Shown: piece after piece, positions 20,443 to 30,739 of the stretch
How the letters are laid out: each line of letters opens with the position of its first letter
Numbering within the stretch: position 1 is the stretch's first letter
Source: Microplitis mediator
Lineage: Eukaryota > Arthropoda > Insecta > Hymenoptera > Braconidae
Reading direction: 5' to 3'
DNA length: 64,000 bases
Assembly (NCBI RefSeq): GCF_029852145.1
Contig: NC_079978.1
Span: forward strand, 12,961,828 to 13,025,827
Translations under genes and position numbers: made by a program
The notes under the pieces: generated by a model
Database searches by the model: none
Seen by the model: only the letters and a program-made list of their open reading frames with translations
What the model was told of the DNA's origin: nothing

Positions 20443-20962
20443 ATTAATTAATTAATGTAACGGGACCTTTAAGTCTACCTTCGCCGACCAGAAGCCGTTT
20501 CCTCATCCTTTAGGGTATACACGTGCTGCGAAATCCCCATCTTCCAGCCAGACGACACTCTTAGTCGAAACGACTAAGAGTGGACATTAACCGGAGGTAT
20601 AATCAAAAATCCTCACTGCGCGTGGTATCTAACCACAGCCACCACAAGTCCTACCTCTTTCGGCCAAACACTGCTTCCATCTCAAGAAATAAAAAGACTC
20701 TGGTCACAGTGGGCTTGGAAAGGCCCTCCGTGGTACCAGACTCCCAGCTCTCATGCTTGATGTCATGTCAACATGCTTGCGTAGGATTAGTGGTGCGGTG
20801 CAAGTTCTTCCCATACCCTATGGAAAGGGCTTCCTCCACTTGTTTCTTTCGGGTTCACATCAAGCAATTATCCGCTTGTTCATCCCCTGATAGATTCTCT
20901 ACTATCTCCGAGCAAGACACTAAATATTCAAGCCAAATCACAGTACGAGGAAGCTCGGGGGA
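20443..20962 (-). mobile_element. 5'-truncated non-LTR retrotransposon fragment (insertion 3)
   Basis: TSD AGTTTTAAGTATTA at 20429-20442 and 20963-20976. (TAAT)n then TGTAACGGGACC at the plus-strand left end, as in insertions 1 and 2. Internal match to insertion 2 through ACGACACTCTTAGTCGAAAC and to insertion 1 through CCACTTGTTTCTTTCGGGTTC. Confidence 0.85.
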
Positions 20963-20976
20963 AGTTTTAAGTATTA

Positions 20977-22294
20977 GAATAACATTTTAGTTTGAAGAAT
21001 AATGTTGATAATTAATTATTATTAATTTTTTAAACAAGGTCCCTAAGTGTACCCATAGTCGCTCACTAAAAGTTGTGATGTACATTTACTCGATCAACAC
21101 ATGGCCCTATAGTCGCTCAAAGACAATATCAATTAAACTATAATAAGCTTATTGATTTGAAAAATAATTTATAAATTATATTACTTTATTCTTTCATAGT
21201 ATCAAATTTCATGAATTTTCAAAATATGTTTAATAAGATAGTTATCACAATTTTTTAAAAATTTGATGTAACCTAAATTTAATCTAACGAATGATCGTCA
21301 AAGAAAAAATTCCCGGCTGAGCGTGATTTTGAAAACAGTCACTTAATTTAAATTTATAATCATGTAATATATATCATGAATATGCGAGCAATATATATAT
21401 TGAGACAAATCGCATTTCTCTTTGCGATTCTAACCAGCAGCCACCAAAATCCGTGGGTTGAACCCTGGCTTAGGCTGGTCTCTACAAAATTTCTACTTTT
21501 GCTGGGACAGAGCAATGGGCTATGGTTCTTGCAAAGCAAAAACCCACACTTATTCCAACACGGCAACGTATGAGAAAACTTACCTCACGGCTTATAAAAT
21601 TATAGGTTATTCTTATCAATAGTCGAATTACTATTTGTAACTTAATTAACATTTATTTTATCAGACTATTCAATAATCTTACCAGTAAAATAGGAAATAA
21701 ATAGGGTGAACAGTGATAAATGGAATAAAAAGAATTAATCAGAAAATTATGCAAGTCTATTGCCAATTATAATAATAAGAATTACTGACAAGAAAATGCA
21801 AGTGCTGGATATAATGTAAAGAGATGGGTGGCACAGTATATTTTTATATTGCAAGTATGTCGCCGGTAACGTACAGTAATATTTGATTGAACTAACTTTA
21901 TTTATAGTAATCAGTAAACTTGGAAAGTAAAGTATATCGCAAGAGAATCACTAGTAATACAACTATAACGCAACTTAATTTCCCGATTTACAAAGTAATT
22001 GTTCGTATTAACAAAGTCGCAAATAAATTGCTAGTATATGACAGTAGAACTAAATTATACGTCTTATTGCTAATTGATCCAGGATCGAAGTGATTGACCG
22101 ATAATTTAGGGCGTAGAACTAGCGTCGGGACTCTCTCCCTACTTCACCCTTACGGACATGCATCGACGTGATAATTCGTCATGTGACCACGGCACTATGA
22201 CTTGTGTAGTTTCAGACGGCAACGAGACGGGATAAACTGGGAACCGCAAGGCTGAGGACGAAGATGACAATTCACATTGTCTCAATATATATTA
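20977..22294. other. Unassigned AT-rich DNA
   Basis: No supported gene. A 65-codon frame at 21376-21573 starts like a signal peptide, but its complement is equally open and no family is recognised. The flank at 22060-22280 is richer in CG dinucleotides. Confidence 0.35.
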
Positions 22295-23962
22295 GACTGT
22301 GTCAAATGAAATAGATATTATTTTTTTTTTCAGTCCTATACCAAAATTAGGTTGTCTCACTAAAAAAAAAATCTGTCTATCGGTTGACCCTGCGGGCCAA
22401 CCCTAAAACTTCCCGCTGTTTTCGAGCTCTTTGAGCTCGAAAACTTTGTCGTGAATACATTTTCGAGCTCTTCGAGCTCGAAAATCGTTTTGCATGCCGT
22501 TCTTTTCAAAAAACATAGTTTTTTACTATTTTTTCTCCAACGATATCTCTCAAACGAATAAACCGATTGAGACGGTTGAGGTGGCATTCGACGCGGCTTA
22601 TAAAGTTCTAGAGCCCAGTCCATTTTGAAATCAATTCATCAAGCACATTAAAAGTTATCCAAAAAAACACTTTTGAAAAAATTTTTATTAAATTTTTATT
22701 TCATCCGTTCAAAAGATACAGGTATTTACATACGTACGAACGTACATACAAACATACATACACTCGAACATCATCGTGAAATTAGTCAGAATAGCTTCCT
22801 AGGACCTCAAAACGTCGACATCTGATGATAATTCGATTTTCGTAAATCGGACCGAAACCAATAACTTCCCGAAAATTTGAAAATTTACAATTTTCTTAGC
22901 GGGAAGTTAAAAATCCTGAAAAAATTTCAGCTCGATATGTCTATTTTTCAGTTAGCGCTCGCGTAAATAAGAATTTTCTAGTAAAATATTTTTTTTCCCA
23001 ACTTAATATCTTACAACTCATTAAATATAACTTATTAAAAAATGGCCAAGGTGCAATTTTGTAGAGGATTCAATTCTCTACAAAAGTAACTTTTGATCGA
23101 ATGAAAAACATCAGCCAATTTTTTTCTGCAGCCATTGGAACCTAATTTTTTTTCAGAATTTACATTTATATTTATTATTAAACGCTCAGAAAACAATGTT
23201 GCTATGTATGAAACCTATTGAATTCAATTTCTCTAGGAACCTTTATGATCCCAAGGAATAGTTTTCATACTTGAAGTAATAAAACTAACATCAAACTATT
23301 TATATTAACGATATTTCTAGCAATAGTTTTTCTTCGTTTTGACATTTGTCGCATTTAACCTACTAGTAATTTTTTTTTGCATCAGAATATCGTTCGTAAT
23401 TGTGATTTTGAGATTCTAATGCAGAAAAAAATTACTAGTAGGTTAAATGCGACAAATGTCAAAACGAAGAAAAACTATTGCTAGAAATATCGTTAATATC
23501 AATAGTTTGATGTTAGTTTTATTACTTCAAGTATGAAAACTATTCCTTGGGATCATAACGGTTCCTAGAGAAATTGAATTCAATAAGTTTCATACATAGC
23601 AACATTGTTTTCTGAGCGTTTAATAATAAATATAAATGTAAATTCTGAAAAAAAATTAGGTTCCAATGGCTGCAGAAAAAAATTGGCTGATGTTTTTCAT
23701 TCGATCAAAAGTTACTTTTGTAGAGAATTGAATTCCATACAAAATGGCACCTTGGCCATTTTTTAATCAGTTATATTTAATGAGTTGTAAGATATTAAGT
23801 TGGGATAAAAAAAAATTTTATTAAGAATTCTTATTTACGCGAGCGCCAAGTGAAAAATAGACATATCGAGCTGGAATTTTTTCAGGATTTTTTTTTTTTA
23901 ATGGGACAACCATAATTTTCGTATGGGACCGAAAAAAAAAATATCGATTTCATTTGGCACAG

Positions 23963-23964
<2 letters not shown>
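22295..23964. mobile_element. Foldback (palindromic) element, TA target
   Basis: Ends GACTGTGTCAAATGAAAT... and ...ATTTCATTTGGCACAGTC, flanked by TA at 22293-22294 and 23965-23966. The two arms are near-perfect inverted copies meeting at about 23410 (TTTTTTTTGCATCAGAATAT / GATTCTAATGCAGAAAAAAA). Examples: CATTTGTCGCATTTAACCTA pairs with TAGGTTAAATGCGACAAATG. A family A copy (22362-22911) is inserted in an A-run in the left arm; without it the element is about 1.1 kb. TA target and termini suggest a Tc1/mariner-type origin (inference). No transposase. Confidence 0.85.
22362..22911 (-). repeat. Family A repeat, full-length short form
   Basis: From AATCTGTCTATCGGTTGACC to CTTAGCGGGAAGTTAAA. Contains both ends of the family, the GAGCTCTTTGAGCTCGAAA palindromic block and the CATACAAACATACATACACT tract. 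Inserted in the left arm of the foldback. Confidence 0.85.

Positions 23965-24010
<46 letters not shown>
23965..24010. repeat. (TA)n microsatellite
   Basis: TA dinucleotide run next to the foldback's target. Confidence 0.9.
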
Positions 24011-24013
<3 letters not shown>

Positions 24014-24212
24014 AAATATTCAGAATACAAAAATAATATTATAATGAACATATATACGAGATGTATACAGAATATATCTTGCCAGACAGACCCACTGTAC
24101 TTGCTCTGACACTAGAATCCTACTGGAGAATTTTTTTTTTGCAAGATATATTCTCTATACATCTCTTATATATTTTTATTATAATATTATTGTTGTATTC
24201 TGAATATTTCTT
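24011..24212. repeat. Hairpin MITE, about 70-bp arms
   Basis: AAGAAATATTCAGAATACAA at 24011 pairs with TTGTATTCTGAATATTTCTT ending at 24212, and AGAATATATCTTGC pairs with GCAAGATATATTCT; the loop is about 55 bp. Both arms lie next to the TA tract. Confidence 0.75.
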
Positions 24213-25504
24213 ATATACATTCCTCGCATATTCTTGATATATATTACATGTATTCTATCTATATTCGGAATATATTTAAAACGGCAAAAAACATCTTAAA
24301 ATAAATATATTCAGATTGTATCTAGAATACATCGAGTATATCTTAATTACATTATTTCATATTTCTTATATATTATTTTTGTATTCTTTATATTTCTTAT
24401 ATATATTTCAATATATATTATTTTTATATTCTAAATATATACTATTTCTATGGGAGTATATATTTATATTCAGGAATAAAAACTTAGATAAAGTTAATTT
24501 ATGAATATAATATGAAGAAAAAAATTTAGTTATTAATCTAGCACCCTCTTTTTGACTTTTTTATCTATAATTAATTTAATAAATGAATGATTAAATGTTA
24601 TTAAATATGACATATGTTTAACTAAAATGCAAGTTTAAAAATTTTAATCAAGCTTCCTAGTACCAGCTAGTAAGACTAAGTGAAATTTCATTTCATGACG
24701 AATATGCCTGGTGATTAATCTCACGATGTTGATGGAGAACAGGCAATTAGACGGTTTATTTATGATAGCCATTCGTCATTGCGTTTAAGTGGTCAACAGA
24801 TAGTGAAGTCGAAACCCCGTGTATAGTAAGTCAGAGGATATATAGATACGTTATTCGAGATAACATTCCAAATATAATTAATTATAGATTATTTAAATAA
24901 AAAATTTATAATATAAGATAATATAAACAAAATGAGTATCCTCTATACACTGCATATCAAATTAATTATTTTAAACATTTAACTGAAGTTAAAAGATATC
25001 ATAGAAATATTTTTAAAAAAGATTTCTTTTTATGGAGAATACTGTTTCAAAAAAAGCGGCTATTTTTTTTTTAATATTAAAATTAACAACTGCCGCATTG
25101 CAATCTTCTAATACCCGTTTCAATAACATTGGAAAATTTTTGTCTAAACTTTGGAATTTGATAACTTGTCAACTAATTGATGTTTTAGAAACTTTTTTGT
25201 AGATCCTTTTATTTCCTATAAGTTATTTTCTTCCAAGTGTTTGAAATTGCTGAAACTGTTGAGTTATTTACATATGAATGTCAAATTTTTTGAAAAATCG
25301 TATTTTGGTCATCTTTAATTGCTCATAAAATCAGAAATTATAATTTCTTTCAACTAAAATTTATTTCCTTATGATTCTTACATTACTGGAATAAAACTCA
25401 ATTGCTCATTTTAGTCAAAAAAAAAAAAAACCTATTAACATTATTAATTTTTTTGGCTGTAATACTTTTTAAACTACTTATCAAATCTCACAGGAAGTTC
25501 TGTT
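24213..25504. other. AT-rich low-complexity then unassigned DNA
   Basis: 24213-24480 is TATTC/TATAT-rich and echoes the hairpin's arms. 24540-25500 shows no gene or repeat that I recognise. The less AT-rich patch at 24660-24840 looks unique. Confidence 0.4.
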
Positions 25505-25836
25505 CCCTAGCAGGCCTGATTGACCGTAAATTTATGGTATTTTCACCGTGAATTTACCGTAGAATATGCTGAATTTACCGCGAAAATTCGGGTGGATTTA
25601 CCGTAAAAATTCGGGTGGGTTTACCGTAATCTATGGTGGGCTTACTGTAAAATACGGTAAATCCACAAAGATACGATTGCAAAATCCATCGTAAAATATT
25701 AACAATGAAACACAGAACAACGCTGAATCTTTTGTAAAATACGGTAAACCCACCGTCAATTACGGTAAAACTACCGCAAATTACAGTAAACCCACCGTAA
25801 ATTACGGTAAACCCACGTCAATTGGGTCCGTTAGGG
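25505..25836. mobile_element. MITE built of TTTACCG/CGGTAAA words
   Basis: CCCTAGCAGGCCTGATTGAC at the left pairs loosely with GTCAATTGGGTCCGTTAGGG at the right. The left half repeats 'TTTACCGTAAA' and 'GGTG(G)ATTTACCG'; the right half has the same words inverted (ACGGTAAACCCACCG). At least ten such words occur in 330 bp. No coding. Confidence 0.65.
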
Positions 25837-25869
25837 AATTATAATAAATGACTTTGAACCGAACAACTA

Positions 25870-26400
25870 TTTTTAACTTCCCGCTAAGAAAATTTCAAAT
25901 TTTCAAAAAAAAGAAAGTTATTGGTTTCGGTCCGATTTTCGAAAATCAAGTTTTCATCAGATGTCGACGATTTGAGGTCCTAGGAAGCTATTCTGACTAT
26001 TCCCGGATGGACGTTCGTGTGACTGTGTGTGTGTGTGTATATTTGTGTGTGTGCACCTTTTTTTGTCCGACGATATCTTTGGAACGAATCGACTTATTCG
26101 AACGTACTTGGCGGCAATCGAAAGAGCTCACCGAAACTTGGAATTACTTAGATTTTGGGGTAGATCGGTCATGTAGTTTACAAGTTATTCGAAGAATAAA
26201 AATGGAAATTTTTTTTTTTGTTTTTTGCATGTAACTCATAAACCACTTGCCCGATTTACCTCAAAATATAATCAGTTCTAACTTTCGGAAAGCCCTTTCG
26301 ATTGCCCCCACGAACGTTCTAATCGATTGATTCATTCCGAAGATATCGTCGGACAAAAATTCTAATTTTTCAGTGAAGGTATGTTTTACCAGCCTAACAA
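25870..26400 (+). repeat. Family A repeat, left end and inverted module
   Basis: Starts TTTAACTTCCCGCTAAGAAA; contains a (GT)n tract at about 26020-26055. A module GTCCGACGATATCTTTGGAA at about 26067 recurs inverted at about 26337-26356 (CGAAGATATCGTCGGAC), so this copy folds back on itself. The right end is missing. Confidence 0.75.
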
Positions 26401-27069
26401 ATTTTTGAGCTCAGAAATTTACAAGTAATAATTTCAGAAGGTTTTCAGATTTTTTTTAACAAAAAGAAACTATTCTTGAGAAAATAATTTTTTTTTTATT
26501 ATTCCGAATGTTTGTAACTTTGAAGGTTTGTTCTAAAAAGAAATGAGATATTTTTTCAAAATTGTTAATATTTCTGTTTTGAAACTCTCCGACGCAGAGT
26601 CACTTGCTAAATGGGACTCTAGTACGTACGCTTCGCTACCAGATCTCTTTATAGTCCAGTCGAAATTTGTGCTGGTATTTAAGTTCCTACGAGCTGTCAG
26701 TTGTAAATTATCTAAATGTTAATTAATTTTCTCGTCAACTCGATGTTATTTTTCATACATCAGCTGTTCCGACGCCGAAACTTGCTGAAGCATGACGATG
26801 CATGACGAAGCTGCGCGCGCGCTCGTTCGGGAAATTTAAAATATGAAAATTACTTTTTATTTTCTGAAAGACATTTGTATTTTATTTGACGAAAACATTT
26901 AATAGTGATTAAATTTTTATTCCTATAAAAAATAATTAAATGTTTCAATTCTTACCTTAAATGTTTTGTAACAATATTAAAAATTAAAAATATGTTATTT
27001 TCCGTAATTTAGTTTATTTTTTACTACAATCGATTGTCTTATTATTATGATATCTTAAAATTATAAATA

Positions 27070-27644
27070 AAAAAATCGGTCTATCGGTTGACCCTGTGGG
27101 CCAGCCCCAAAACTTCCCGCTGTTTTCATGCTCCACGAGCTCGAAAATACTTTTGTATCCCATTGTTTTCGAAAAAAACCGTTTTTTAGCATTTCTTTCT
27201 CCCACGATATCTCACGAACGAATGAACCGATTTCGATGGTTAAGGCAGCAATCGACGTGTTTTATTGAGTTCTAGAGCTGATCAAATTTTGAAATTGTTT
27301 AGTTGAGTCGTTTCAAAGATACTCGCGAAAAACCATTTTTTGTCATTTCTTTCTCCCACGATAACTCTCGAACGAATTATCTGATTGAGATGGCTAGGGC
27401 GACAATCGACGCGTTTCATTAAGTTCTAGAGCTGATTAGATTTTGAAGTCGATCGTTCAAGTCGTTTCTGAGAAATCAATAAAAAACAAAAAAAAAATGT
27501 TTCCGTAATTTGCCTATATTTTCGAGTCTACTTGATCAAATGATCTGAAATTTTCAGAAAAGTTGATGGCCAACAAGCTCTTTCGATTGCTGCCTTAACC
27601 ATCCAAATCGGTTCATTAGTTAAAAAGTTATAGACCGGTCACAC

Positions 27645-27683
<39 letters not shown>

Positions 27684-27845
27684 CATACAGACACTCGGAC
27701 ATCATTCTGAAAATAGTCAGAATAGCTTCCTAGGACCTCAAAACGTCGACATCTGATGAAATTTCGATTTTCGCAAATCGGGCCGAAAACAATAACTTCC
27801 CGAATTTTTCGAAAATTGTCGATTTTCTTAGCGGGAAGTTAAAAA
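27070..27845 (-). repeat. Family A repeat, full-length long form
   Basis: From AATCGGTCTATCGGTTGACC to CTTAGCGGGAAGTTAAAAA, inserted in the A-rich sequence of the transposon (compare 9900-9960 inverted, where it is absent). Contains four related internal modules with 'GTTCTAGAGCTGAT' and a (CA)n tract at 27650-27690. Confidence 0.85.
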
Positions 27846-27907
27846 TATTTATATATTTTTATTGCAACTATTTACTTATTTATTTACATAACCCTCTTAT
27901 ATATAGC

Positions 27908-28559
27908 TGTAAAATGAGCGAATGTACTTTGGGATTCTGGTGTAGGTGTGGTTAATTCAATAACTAACAATTAACACAAAATTACAGATAATAGAATAGA
28001 TCTTTATTAAACAATATGTACACTAAAACTATGAGAAAAATAGCGAATGCAACTACAAGATACGCGATAGCGAATGCGACTGTAAAGTAATGCGCGTTTA
28101 AATTCGACACGTGGTCGGTAGCGGTTAATGACGCGATAATTAATTTATAATTAATAAGACGCGAGCAACAATTCAATATATACTCAATAATTAGTAGCCT
28201 TGATATACTAGCTAATTATTGAGAATATTTAAACAGAGATTTAGCGGAGTGGTTCAGACTTATATCACACTAGAGATATACTATTTTGAGCGAAGCGGTT
28301 GGATGGATAGCTGTGTTTGTACTGGCTTAAAAGCGCGCCAACAGGAAATAGTTAGCCGCCAATTTCTCTGATTGGCTGGCTGGTAGCGGGTTCTCATGCC
28401 GACGTGGCGCGGTCATGAGCAAGAAATTGCAGGTGTCGGGCCCAGATAGCGAGTGACCCGGCACTATTCTGACATTCAAGTCAGTAGCGAGTTCGGCTGC
28501 TCCCGTACGTAGCGAAAGTACACGAAGCTTTTCAAAATGATTAAGCTCGTGACTGAACA
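27908..28559 (-). mobile_element. Solo LTR, 5-bp TSD (ATAGC)
   Basis: Second copy of the LTR at 13399-14140; TGTAAAATGAGCG...GTGACTGAACA, flanked by ATAGC at 27903-27907 and 28560-28564. It lacks about 90 bp relative to the first copy near 28325 and 28030. Inserted in the AT-rich interior of the transposon. Confidence 0.9.
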
Positions 28560-28599
28560 ATAGCTGACCATCAACCGGAATGAAAATAATAATAAAAAA

Positions 28600-29440
28600 A
28601 TGTTGGAAAATCCAAAAGTGCACACCTCAATCACTCATTTCATTTCTAATCATAACTTTTATTATATAATATTAATGTATTTTTTTTTTATTATGAACTT
28701 CCATTAAACTTACAAATTATCAATTTGATTTTCTATTTCTTATTTTCAGTTGAATATTTTTTTAATAACATTTTTTTTAAATATTCCGCCTTTTGTCTTA
28801 GATGTCACTTTTTTTCAAACGTATTAATACGCTAGTGCTGCCACCAGTAGTTGATAGAGAGAAACAATGAAAAAAATAATAACAACAGTAAAAATAGCAG
28901 CTAAATTTTTCACGAATAATCAATTTTACGTCGTTAATTAATTACAATTAAACTAAAAGGATTCAGATAGTAATTTTCATAAGGGTTCTTGTGATAAAAA
29001 ATAAAAAGACATTAAGAAAAAAGTTAGGCCGATTAATGGTGTCTATCGAGAGTTATCGTGCTTACGAAGATTCATACGTAACAATTGACAGCACTAGTTT
29101 CTTGGATTAAAATAATTAATTTAAAATCAATTAATTAACAAATCGACTCAACGTTGGGTTTAAATTATTCCTTAATAAATTATCCGCATGCGAGTACACA
29201 ATTTAATAATTTTTTGTGCTATGAAAAGGGTGTAGAAATGTTTTTGTATGAGAAAAATTGTCAACGAGGCAGAACCGTCAGTGAAGCACCCTTAGCGCTT
29301 TTGCGCTTGAGGTGTGCAATAAAAATAATAATTATTATAATGGTAAACATAATAATAATATTAGTATTAATAATAATGGTAAATATAATAATATTAATTA
29401 TAAAATCATAAGTGAAACGAAACATTGATAAAAATGGATT
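28600..29440. other. Inserted AT-rich sequence and transposon 3' region
   Basis: Absent from copy 1 between ATGAAAATAATAATAAAAA and the (AAT)n sequence. GCACACCTCAA at 28620-28630 and TTGAGGTGTGC at 29307-29317 may be its inverted ends. The right end also forms a hairpin around CTTAGCGCTTTTGCGCTTGA. No gene. Confidence 0.4.
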
Positions 29441-30430
29441 TTAAATGTCGTCATCAGATGAATCAGAAAATTCATCATCGTCTACAAGATCATCTAAGAA
29501 TTCTTTAACCTCCTCCTCATCGTTTACATCTTTCTCATATTCTATGCTGCCATTTTCAGAATCATTTTCTTCCGTTTCTGAAGATATAATTACAGAAGCT
29601 TCAGAATTGGTGCACGACACTTCAACACGATGTCTGCAAGCATAAGAGCATTTTAGACCTGATTTTCTGCAGTTACAAGAGTTGTTGCTGCATCCTTTTT
29701 TACATCTGCGCGAAATCAGGTCTAATAATTCTGGAGGAGCTACGACTTTGTCCATAGTGATGGGTTCTAAATTATCATTATTATTTACCCAGCCCTATTA
29801 TGTCGGATCTACTTCATTATCCACCCAAAATTGAAGCTGATAATAAGCACGCATTGAATGCAATTTCAATCCATTTGATGTCGATGGGAGGATACTCAAT
29901 GAAAAATTACAGTTAGAGCGCACAGCAACTCGATTGTAAGTGATCCAACGGAATTCATCAAGCGAGACTACAGAACTAGGTGCTTTAATCATTAGTAGAA
30001 GTTGCTCTCCAGCTGTAATTATATCTTGAGAAATAGATAACGAATTAAAAAATGTACGAATAAATTTTTCCATATAATTATTATGTATATTTTTTTTTCA
30101 ATTCTTTGCTGCAGTTTTCGGATCAATTTAAAAAAAAGATGACGTTGTTGTGCATCCACAAAATGATCTTATGAATAGCAAAATTTTCTGAATTTCTTGA
30201 TGTTTGTCTATCAAATTGCGAACAAAATGATCAGATTGTTTATTTCTTTTCGATGTTTTAATAAAATAAATTGTGTCCTCTTTATTTGAAAATGAGACAG
30301 TTAATATTAACACGTCTTCTTTGTCATTAATAATACAAGCTGATCCAGTAGGACCATGACGAGCATAATCAATAGCAGTTGAGACAATTGTTTTTTCCGA
30401 CGGGTTTCGAGTTGTAATTACTTTATAAAT
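29441..30430 (-). pseudogene. Cysteine-rich, acidic-tailed TE protein, degraded
   Basis: Three minus-strand pieces form the C-terminal half of one protein. 30430-30128 has 'ILLFIRSFCGCTTTSSFF', resembling the hydrophobic 'LLFxHAFxGCDTTSxFF' block. 30073-29798 ends 'AYYQLQFWVDNEVDPT'. 29755-29441 has 'APPELLDLI' and a cysteine cluster C-x3-C-x4-C-x-C...C-x3-C with 'CRKSGLKCS', then an Asp/Glu tail ending 'SDSSDDDI'. Pieces are separated by deletions and stops, and the 5' part is cut by the transposon's right TIR. I recognise this layout from a multicopy protein scattered through insect and cnidarian genomes, but cannot name its superfamily. The cysteine cluster probably binds zinc. A fragment of the same gene is at 8518-8683 in copy 1, so it is a resident gene of this transposon family. 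Confidence 0.65.
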
Positions 30431-30735
30431 AACATTTAAATAATTTACAAATGACAGCTCGTAGGAACTTGAATAAGGGCTTATTTTATTCATTATTTTG
30501 TTTTCTTTAAGTTTTATTAGGGGTGTTTTTATCCATGTGGTATAGTTTGTTAGATATTTCCGTTAAACCGGAATTTTGACCATTTTGTTATAAAAAAACA
30601 TTTTTGCGACGCACTTTCTTGTTGGATTTTTTCGGTTGTCGTAGTTTTAGCACATTCTGAATCACTCTGTGAAAAATTAGTCGGCCAGGAATTTTTACCA
30701 GCAAGAGTTACTTTTTAGGCTTAACGCGACTGGAC
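30430..30735 (-). repeat. Right TIR of copy 2
   Basis: Matches 10290-10510 plus 11041-11072 and 11793-11829 without the two non-LTR insertions, which confirms those as insertions: GTTTTAGCACATTCTGAATC followed by AGTCGGCCAGGAATTTTTAC. Confidence 0.85.
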
Positions 30736-30739
30736 TATT

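Larger units (their letters stand above)
26654..30735. mobile_element. Long-TIR DNA transposon, copy 2
   Basis: Both termini read GTCCAGTCG from the outside in and are flanked by TA (26652-26653, 30736-30737). The left arm 26680-27060 matches copy 1's TIR directly and 30430-30735 matches it inverted; about 100 bp near the left tip are deleted. Inside, on the minus strand, is the cysteine-rich protein pseudogene, and also a family A copy, a solo LTR and a further insertion. The right edge abuts the LINE ORF1 ATG at 30740, so the transposon either landed in the LINE's 5' end or marks its 5' limit. Confidence 0.8.

Noticed and set aside
20580..20990. 136-residue plus-strand frame
   Set aside because: It lies antisense within the truncated non-LTR insertion and crosses its TSD.
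21376..21573. 65-residue frame with a signal-peptide-like start
   Set aside because: The complementary strand is open over the same stretch, no family is recognised and it lies in repeat-like DNA.
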